Assembly (NCBI GenBank): GCA_963727245.1 | Contig: CAVSFO010000005.1 | Coordinates: 1-64,000, forward strand | Reading direction: 5' to 3' | From: JBKQVT01 sp963727245 | GTDB taxonomy: Bacteria; Planctomycetota; Planctomycetia; Pirellulales; Thermoguttaceae | DNA length: 64,000 nt | Shown here: positions 57,961 through 64,000 of the stretch, one piece after another | Position numbering within the stretch: the first letter of the stretch is position 1 | How the letters are laid out: each line of letters opens with the position of its first letter | Position numbers and translations under genes: made by a program | The notes under the pieces: generated by a model | Told to the model about the DNA's origin: nothing | The model's input: only the letters and a program-made list of their open reading frames with translations | Database searches by the model: none

Positions 57961-60149
57961 GAGGTGCATCTTCCAGGAGTTGAGCGATGGCCGCCTCGAT
58001 GCGGGCCGCGTCGGGCCGGCAAACGGTCTCCAGCTCCGGCGCGAAGGGCATCGGCACGTCGGGGGCGGCCAGCAGCCGCGGCGCACGCGCAGCGCCGCCA
58101 GGCACTCCCGCGCCGCCAAGGAGATGATGCGGTCGCCCAGCCCGCGCGTCTGGCCCGATTCCTGCACCACCAACAACCTTCCCGTCTTGCGAATCGACTC
58201 GTAGAGGGGCGCCATGTCGAGCGGTTCCAGCGCCAGCGGGTTCCACAGCTCGATCGATCGGCCCGAGTGCGCCGCCGCCTCGGCCGCCTGGTGCAGCATG
58301 GCGCCGAAGGCCACGACCGTCAACTCGCTCCCCTCCAGCCAGCGCCGCGGGCGCCAGACCGCCGCCAGGTCGCCGTCGAAGTCGATGGCCCCGCTGCGGC
58401 TCCAGTAGAGCAGCTTGTGCTCGAAGACCAGGCAGGGGTTGGGATCGTAGAAGCCGGCCACCAGGGCCTCGAACGTTTCCTGCGGCGTGGCGGGATAGAG
58501 GAGTTTCAGTCCCGGGAAGCGCGACCAGAGGCCCTCGAACTCGCCCGAGTGAAACGCCCCCACCGTCATCCCGCCGCCGCAAGGCAGCCGCAGCAAGAGC
58601 GGCGCCGGCTGGCCGCTGCGGAAGAACCAGCTCGCGGCGTTCAGGCCCAGTTGCGTGGTCGCTTCGGTGGAGAAATCGGCGAACTGGAACTCGACGATCG
58701 GCCGCCCGCCCGTCTGCGACGCCCCCAGGGCGAAGCCCACGATCGCCGATTCGCAGATCGGCATGTCGATCACCCGCTCCGCTCCGAACCGTTCGATCAG
58801 CCCCTTGCACGTTTTGAAAGCCGAGCCGTAGACGCCGATGTCCATGCCGGCCAGAAAGGCCGTCGGATTGCGGGCCAAAATGTATTCCAAGGCCAGGCGG
58901 ACCGCGTCGCCGTTCTTGACGCCCCGGGCCGCAAACGGCTCGACCCGCGCACGGCGCGGCCGCCGACGCTTCGCCCGGCGAAGCCGCGGCGCCGTTGCTG
59001 TCGCAGAGGCCGTTGCCGGCGTAGACGTGCCAGCCTGCGGCCGGCGGCTGCGGCCGGGCCACAGCCATCGCCTTGGCCAGCGACTCGCGGATTTCCTCGT
59101 CGACGGCCGCCTCGATCGAGGCCATGGCCCCGTCGGACAGCCCGCAAACCTCCCGCACCTTCGCCGCTGTCCGCGGCAGCGGATCGGCCCGCCGCCACTC
59201 GGCCATGAGCGACTCGGGCACGTAGAGCCCCTTGTCGTAGGCGGCGTGGCCTTGCAGCCGCAAGGTCATACATTCCAGCAGCGCCGGCGCCGGCTCGGCG
59301 TGCATCGTGTCGAGCAGATCGACCACCGCCGAATACACTTCCCAAGGATCGGTGCCGTCGATCGTCCGTCCGGCGATTCCGTAGCCGGTCGCCCGGTCGG
59401 AAAGCCGCCGGCAGCGATACTGGGCGCTGGTGGGCGTGGAAAAGGCATAGTGGTTGTTCTCGATCAGGAACAGCACGGGCGCGTGCTGCACGGCGGCGAG
59501 GTTGACCGCTTCGTGAAACTCGCCGGTGCTGGTGCCGCCGTCGCCGATGACGGCCAGGCCGAAGACCTCTTCGCCGGCGCGGCGGGCAGCCCAGACGCCG
59601 CCGACCACCAGGCTCAACATTTTGCCCAGGTGGCTCATCATCGGGAACCGCCGCCGGGCCGGGTCGCCATGATGGACGTTGCCCTCGCAGGCGTGCGTGG
59701 GACTCTCGGCGTTGGCCATGTATTGGCAAATCAGGTCGAAGGGGGTCGATCCCAGCAGCAGATGGCCGGCCAGAGTCGCGGTGCAGCAGCGAGACCACGT
59801 CGCGGCCCGCACGCAGCGGCAAGGCCGCCATGACCGTCGCCTCGTTGCCGACGCTGCTGGTGACGGTCCCCTTGACATAGCCCTTCTGGTACAGCTCCAG
59901 GAGCCGCTCCTCCAGCCGGCGCGACAACAGCATGACCGGATAGGCGACCAGGTACAACTCCTCGCGGGAGAGTCGCGTGGGCCAGCGTGCCGGCTCCGGC
60001 AGCGGGCGATGGGACGGATCGATCCGCAGCGCCGGCCCACCGGCCGACGACGCGGGCGTCCAGGTTCCCCCTCCGGCAACCGGCCGCAGACGCCGCCGCT
60101 CGGCCGACGAGGCATCCGCCCCCGATGGATCGATGCGATGATAAGCCAC
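57953..60149 (-). CDS. 2-oxoacid dehydrogenase E1, fused alpha and beta subunits (three frameshifts)
   Basis: Thiamine diphosphate enzyme of about 732 aa that decarboxylates a 2-oxoacid and reductively acylates a lipoyl domain. The alpha half has LYLVAYPVMLLSRRLEERLL, the ThDP site GDGGTSTGEFHEAVN...ENNHYAFSTP, and YRCRRLSDRATGYGIAGRTI. The beta half has RVIDMPICESAIVGFALGAS, FQFADFSTEATTQLG, RLPCGGGMTVGAFHSGEFEG, and RLLVVQESGQTRGLGDRIIS. Shifts lie near 59775, 58960 and 58085. GTG start at 60149. The lipoyl/KASIII gene overlaps its end, and no E2 acyltransferase or E3 is nearby. A branched-chain 2-oxoacid is the likely substrate, by analogy with fused E1 enzymes; pyruvate or acetoin are alternatives. 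Confidence 0.86.
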
Positions 60150-60395
60150 GTGTGATTCCGAGCCGAAATGTCAGCAACAAGCGCGACTAGAGTCGGATTG
60201 TAGCGGCTGGGGAGTGCCTTGTCACGGGCAGGTTCCTTGCTTTCCAAGGGGCCGCGGCGTCAGGCCCTGCCGGGAGCGGGCTCGGATATTCGCCAATATC
60301 CCTAAACTGCGCAGGTTATTGATTTTACGGCAGGAGTTGGCAGTGGCGGTGGCCTTGTCATTGGGTGTTGGTCGAATTAGTATAGAGTTTTGCGG

Positions 60396-60468
<73 letters not shown>

Positions 60469-60550
60469 CTTTTCATTTCCCGCGTGTGAAAACGGTCCGC
60501 CAGTTAACGCCCGACGCCGAGACTCCGGCCGCCGGGCGTTTTTCGTTCCG

Positions 60551-60617
60551 GTCCCCTCTCCCGCTGGGAGCGACCAGTTTCCGTGGTGCCCGGGGTGAGG
60601 GCCTTTTCCTGCAAGGG
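60551..60617. repeat. Partial copy of the IR1 repeat
   Basis: GTCCCCTCTCCCGCTGGGAG (60551-60570) and GGGGTGAGGGCC (60592-60603) match the arm of IR1, with a divergent middle. 82 bases after tRNA-Asn. Confidence 0.65.
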
Positions 60618-60674
60618 TTTACGTCGATGGCAAACCTCAAAAAGCGGCCGGAAAACACATAGGGTCTTTGCCGT

Positions 60675-60875
60675 ATGAGTCCAGAAGCTGCCCTCCAGTT
60701 GCAGATCGAACTCTACCGTGGGATGAGCGGCCAGCAGCGGCTTGCAACCGCGCTCGACCTGCACGCGCTGGCTTGCGACCTGGCCCGTGAAGGAATCCGC
60801 CGCCAGTTTCCAACCGCCAGCGACGAGGAAGTCGAGCGACATCTGCGCCTTCGATTGGAGGCCGCCCGCCGATGA
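60675..60875 (+). CDS. Small hypothetical protein paired with a nucleotidyltransferase-like gene
   Basis: 66 aa, helical, charged (LQIELYRGMSGQQRLATALD, then DEEVERHLRLRLEAARR). Its stop overlaps the next start (ATGA), so the two are coupled. Not recognised; small size and coupling recall an antitoxin or accessory partner. Confidence 0.65.
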   Translation: MSPEAALQLQIELYRGMSGQQRLATALDLHALACDLAREGIRRQFPTASDEEVERHLRLRLEAARR

Positions 60876-61444
60876 GGAGCCAGCAGGAACTCTTGATCGA
60901 CTGCCTCGGGCGACTCAACCGCTCGGGTGTTTCCTACATGCTGACCGGTTCGATGGCCAGCAACTACTGGGGCATCCCACGAACGACGCACGACCTGGAT
61001 TTCGTGCTGGTCATGCAACCAGCGGACGTTGCGGGGTTCCTCGACGCCTTCCGCGATGGTTTCTTCCTCCAGCCCGAGTCGGTCCGCGAGGCGTTTCGAC
61101 CGCCCCATCAATTCAATGCCATTGATGAACTCTCGGCGTTGAAGATCGACTTCTGGCTCCTTCGGGACGACGCATTCGAGAGGAACGCCTTCGCTCGGCG
61201 CTTGGAAGTATCGCTGTTTGGCGTGCCCGCATGGATCTCAACCCCGGAGGACGTTCTGCTTCACAAGCTCTACTGGAATCGTCTTACGCCGTCCGAGCGG
61301 CAACTCGGCGACGCCGCCGGGGTATACGCAGTCCAGGCTGCGTCGCTCGACAATGATTACCTCCGACAGTGGGCGGCAAGCTTGGGCGTCGGGCGCGAGC
61401 TCGACGATCTGATCTCCGGCAAGATCAAGCCGAAAACCACGTGA
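60872..61444 (+). CDS. Nucleotidyltransferase-fold protein (MNT/AbiEii-like)
   Basis: 190 aa. A GS...DLD-type site, SYMLTGSMASNYWGIPRTTH followed at once by DLDFVL (about residues 21-46), then LKIDFWLL and the C-terminal STPEDVLLHKLYW motif common to small nucleotidyltransferase families near toxin-antitoxin loci. It might act on RNA or proteins, or be a remnant of a defence module. It lies 400 bases after tRNA-Asn. Confidence 0.75.
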   Translation: MRSQQELLIDCLGRLNRSGVSYMLTGSMASNYWGIPRTTHDLDFVLVMQPADVAGFLDAFRDGFFLQPESVREAFRPPHQFNAIDELSALKIDFWLLRDDAFERNAFARRLEVSLFGVPAWISTPEDVLLHKLYWNRLTPSERQLGDAAGVYAVQAASLDNDYLRQWAASLGVGRELDDLISGKIKPKTT

Positions 61445-61502
61445 GAAAATGGTCGGCAGGTCAGGAGCAGCTTAGCTCACCGCCGGTTTCATCGCGATAT
61501 AC

Positions 61503-61958
61503 TTACGCTCGGCAACGCCTTGCGAAGATCTTCCGCGCCGCGGCGCTGACCTTGGTTTGGCCGAGGTTCAAGATCTTGAGCTTTGCCAATCCTTTGAGGT
61601 GTTGCAGCCCGGCGTCGCCGACCGTCGTGCCGTCGAGGTACAGCGATTTGAGTTGGGTCAATCCTTCGAGGTGTTCCAGCCCGGCGTCGCCGACCGCGGT
61701 GTTGCTGAGGTTCACCGATTTGAGCTGGGTCAATCCTTCCAGTTGTTGCAGCCCGTCGTCGGTCACCTGGGTGCCCGCCAGGTTGACGCCGATAGCTGGC
61801 TTGTCCGGACTATCTTCGTCAACGGTGACTTTGCCTTGCAACTTGCGGATTTCGGCAATTGCCGTTGCTTGATCGGGACTCGGTTCGGCTGCCCAGCCCC
61901 AGGGAATCGACGCCAGCGACAATCCTAACGTCACCATGAGCACAGCAAAGCGGTTCAT
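61503..61958 (-). CDS. Exported leucine-rich-repeat protein
   Basis: 151 aa. Signal peptide (FAVLMVTLGLSLASIPWGWA) and three or four LRRs of about 24 residues: GLQQLEGLTQLKSVNLSNTA, GLEHLEGLTQLKSLYLDGTT, GLQHLKGLAKLKILNLGQTK. Probably periplasmic or surface, for protein binding. AAGGAG precedes the ATG. The partner is unknown. Short for an LRR protein, with a basic C-terminus. Confidence 0.83.
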   Translation of the reverse strand: MNRFAVLMVTLGLSLASIPWGWAAEPSPDQATAIAEIRKLQGKVTVDEDSPDKPAIGVNLAGTQVTDDGLQQLEGLTQLKSVNLSNTAVGDAGLEHLEGLTQLKSLYLDGTTVGDAGLQHLKGLAKLKILNLGQTKVSAAARKIFARRCRA

Positions 61959-62508
61959 GTGGTTGCTCCTTTGTCACGCGGTAGGAGGTATGGTGATGTC
62001 CACGGCACAACGGAACTGCCGGCAATCTCGCCTCTCCTTATTGGATGGGTTTTGGCGTGCGGCAGTTCACTGCCATTTTTCATCGCCGCACTCCGAGGTA
62101 CCCATCCAGCGGGTTACAGGCACCCGTTCCCTGCCTGTGATTGCACTACAGAATGGGGTTCAAGATTGGTTTGCCGCCTGGGGCCAGCCCGGCCCTTTAC
62201 TGATAAAGATGCGCCGGGCGGGCGTTTTTTGCAGACGCCGACGCACGCCGGCGGCGCAGGATTCCGCTTGCCTCCGGCGCCTGGCACCGGTCCTCGGCAT
62301 TCACGCGGACCCCGACGCCCTGAGTGCGGTCAGAATCATGCTTAGCAGACCTAGAGGCTCCCCCCACGCAGAGTCTTCGTCCGCCGCTTGCGGCCTTCCT
62401 CGTGCGTGGCTATGTTGAGAGGGCTGGAAACCACGGTCCAGGGTGTTTTTCGGTGGCAGACAATCGCTGTGCGTCTGGTTCTCTTCCTGCCCTCCGGGAG
62501 ACGGAATT
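61959..62508. other. Intergenic region with a nested stem
   Basis: TGGATGGGT (62042-62050) pairs with ACCCATCCA (62100-62108); inside, GTGCGGC (62057-62063) pairs with GCCGCAC (62085-62091) and GGCAGT with ACTGCC. It could be a structured RNA or another inverted repeat. No coding frame is convincing. Confidence 0.5.
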
Positions 62509-62805
62509 ATGGCGGCGAAGCTGACCAATCCGGTCTTCGTGTCGTGGTATCTTGCCGCCGTCTTTTTCTTGGGGCTGCTGGCCAATTCAGCCATCACCGT
62601 TGCGCCAGGCCACCAGACATTCGACGCGCCGATGGCCGTCTGTTGCGTCTGCGTGCTGTTGTTCGCGCTGGTGGCGATTGTCTTGCAGCGGCGCGGCCGG
62701 CGGGGGCTTGGGTTGGGAATCTTCCGTTCCGAGCCCGTTCGCGTTGGCTACGCAGTGTTCGCGGCTATCATTACTCTGTGTTTGCTGGCAACGGTCATAG
62801 GTTGA
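62509..62805 (+). CDS. Small multi-pass membrane protein
   Basis: 98 aa with three hydrophobic segments (WYLAAVFFLGLLANSAI, PMAVCCVCVLLFALVAIVL, VGYAVFAAIITLCLLATVI). GGGAG lies upstream of the ATG at 62509. Unknown function. IR12 lies 65 bases after the stop. Confidence 0.65.
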   Translation: MAAKLTNPVFVSWYLAAVFFLGLLANSAITVAPGHQTFDAPMAVCCVCVLLFALVAIVLQRRGRRGLGLGIFRSEPVRVGYAVFAAIITLCLLATVIG

Positions 62806-62869
62806 GCAGGTGGATTACGGGCCAGGCGATTTTTGCCAATGTCGGCTACACAGCGCACCGAAAACGTAG

Positions 62870-62976
62870 ACGTAGGTCAGGCACCCCGTGCCTGACAAAG
62901 GGCTGCCAGAGTCCGAGGGCATGTCAGGCACGGCGTGCCTGACCTACGTGGCTGCGTGCCTGAACGCCACGCAGCC
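62870..62976. repeat. Inverted repeat IR12 and adjoining hairpin
   Basis: Arms 62870-62896 and 62923-62949, 27 bp with one mismatch, each with its own palindrome (GTCAGGCAC ... GTGCCTGAC). Directly next, GGCTGCGTG (62950-62958) pairs with CACGCAGCC (62968-62976). Confidence 0.9.
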
Positions 62977-63112
62977 GCCGAAAAGACCTTGACGCAAGTC
63001 GATCCGGCGTGCAAATTGGCAGCTGCGATGGCATCGCGAGCAAACGTCCGCCGGGACGGTCCCCATGGGCGTTCCGCTTGTTAATCTGCGCCAGCGGCGG
63101 TAATTGGTAAAG

Positions 63113-63346
63113 ATGGTCGGCGAACATCTCGATATGTCGAGCGACGAGGGGCGGCAGCCGGCGGCCCAGCAAGGGGCGACGCGGCGATTCGTCGGCATCC
63201 ACTTCGCCTGCTGCGACGTGTATATGCGGGTCTACGTCAATCGGGCCGAAACCGCCTACGAGGGCCGCTGCCCGAAATGCTGCCGGCAGGTCCGCATCGG
63301 CATCAGCCCCGGCGGGACCGATTGCCGATTCTTCAAGGCCCATTAG
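63113..63346 (+). CDS. Small cysteine-containing protein, zinc-ribbon-like
   Basis: 77 aa. The segment FVGIHFACCDVYMRVYVNRA, then YEGRCPKCCRQVRIGI, has five cysteines in C-C and C-x-x-C-C arrangement, suggesting metal binding. I associate this type with planctomycete genomes. Ends with TAG followed by a G tract. The start is uncertain (ATG 63113 or a later one at 63134). Confidence 0.68.
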   Translation: MVGEHLDMSSDEGRQPAAQQGATRRFVGIHFACCDVYMRVYVNRAETAYEGRCPKCCRQVRIGISPGGTDCRFFKAH

Positions 63347-63359
63347 GGGGGGGGGGGGG
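63346..63359 (+). repeat. Run of 14 G
   Basis: Homopolymer begins at the last base of the TAG stop of the small Cys protein and ends 49 bases before the next ATG. Prone to slippage in cells and in sequencing. Confidence 0.9.
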
Positions 63360-63407
63360 TAAGTGCGTCTTGAACCGGGCGGCGATTTCGGGTAGCCTAC
63401 CGCCCCC

Positions 63408-63880
63408 ATGGATTACGAAGTCCAGCGATCCGCGCGACGTTGCACCACCAGCGGTCGGGAGATTGCCCCAGGCGAGAAGTTCTACTCGGTGCTCATGGTC
63501 GAGGGGGCTGACCTGCGGCGTTACGACTATGCGGTCGAGGCCTGGCAGGGGGCGCCGCCCGGCGCGGTCGGCTGGTGGCAATCGCAGCTTCCGGCGGCGG
63601 GCGTCAAGCGCGTGCACGGGCGCCGAACGACGTGCTCTTGCAGTTTTTCGACGAGTTGGCCGAGCAGCCCGACAAGCAGGACATGCGCTACGTGTTGGCG
63701 CTGCTGCTGGTCCGGCGGCGGGTGTTTCGGCTGGAGGAAGCGGAAGGCAGTTCGCCCGGCGGCGAGCGGCTGGTGTTGCATTGTCCGCGGCGCGACGCCA
63801 CGTATGAAGTCGCCGTCACGATTCCCGATCAGGCGCGGGTCGACGAGATTCAACAGGAGCTGGCAAAACTTTTGGAATAG
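63408..63880 (+). CDS. Planctomycete-type hypothetical protein (frameshifted)
   Basis: About 157 aa. N-terminus MDYEVQRSARRCTTSGREIA, then PGEKFYSVLMVEGADLRRYD and PPGAVGWWQSQLP. After a shift near 63617 it continues APNDVLLQFFDELAEQPDKQ, YVLALLLVRRRVFRLEEAEG and ends in a Val-rich strand and helix. It has a CT.SGR.I.PGE pattern like a small zinc-ribbon-type start but only one Cys there. Unknown function; I have seen similar proteins in planctomycetes. Confidence 0.7.
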
Positions 63881-63909
63881 GGCGGATGCGGCTATCGCCT
63901 TGTGTGGCG

Positions 63910-64000
63910 CGAAAAAAAAGACTCGCGCAGAGGCGCAGGGGAGGAATGTTAATACTACATCGCTAAGTACACCACGGAGACACGGAGTTCACGGAGTGCA
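63910..64000. repeat. Repeat-like tail of window
   Basis: Contains ACTCGCGCAGAGGCGCAG and GGAGACACGGAGTTCACGGA, words that recur near 10190-10330. No gene seen; the element continues past the window edge. Confidence 0.5.

Overview
The window looks like a chromosomal segment of a planctomycete, probably close to Pirellulales. It is GC-rich, its operons are short with frequent strand switches, and it carries a PEP-CTERM exported protein, a DUF1571 protein, LemA/M48, and several small proteins I associate with planctomycetes. The placement is by eye; there is no rRNA or ribosomal protein gene to confirm it. I call 48 protein genes and two intact tRNA genes (Leu-GAG, Asn-GTT). In 14 genes the conserved protein continues in another frame after a one-base shift, about 24 shifts in all. 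Because active sites survive on both sides, I treat most shifts as sequence indels and annotate those genes at full length.

Layout. 0-10 kb: a sugar-catabolism block on the minus strand (two SDR dehydrogenases, a UlaG-like lactonase-fold protein, a LacI regulator with a clear promoter and operator, two tandem six-hairpin glycosidase-like exported proteins). 10-13 kb: a small exported protein, a GH43-like exported enzyme and a PEP-CTERM protein. 13-16 kb: phosphoribulokinase and a RuBisCO large chain, the two enzymes that define the Calvin cycle. 16-23 kb: metal homeostasis (a four-gene HMA/P-type ATPase cassette facing a DtxR/MntR-type regulator, an Nramp transporter with operator-like repeats, a UspA protein). 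23-30 kb: a CzcCBA-type efflux system whose pump carries an extra cytoplasmic domain normally seen on ABC ATPases. 30-32 kb: a CobW-type GTPase facing a PadR regulator.

32-43 kb is a cell-surface polysaccharide cluster: sulfotransferase, Wzm/Wzt-like ABC exporter, glycosyltransferases, a methyltransferase and a large unknown membrane protein. 43-46 kb is a lower-GC insert holding an AbiE-type toxin-antitoxin pair, between a decayed tRNA-Leu copy and the intact tRNA-Leu. 46-56 kb holds an RsbU-type phosphatase, a TonB-dependent receptor, a Spy-like protein, M48 protease plus LemA, a DUF1571 protein and a YihY/BrkB membrane protein. 56-60 kb encodes a fused E1 alpha-beta 2-oxoacid dehydrogenase, overlapping a gene that joins a lipoyl domain to a ketoacyl synthase III. 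60-64 kb has tRNA-Asn, a nucleotidyltransferase-like pair, an LRR protein and small planctomycete-type proteins.

The best candidates for something new are the lipoyl-KASIII fusion beside its E1, the RuBisCO/PRK pair without a visible small subunit, the CzcA fusion, and a set of twelve long inverted repeats, each 8 to about 110 bases downstream of a stop codon.
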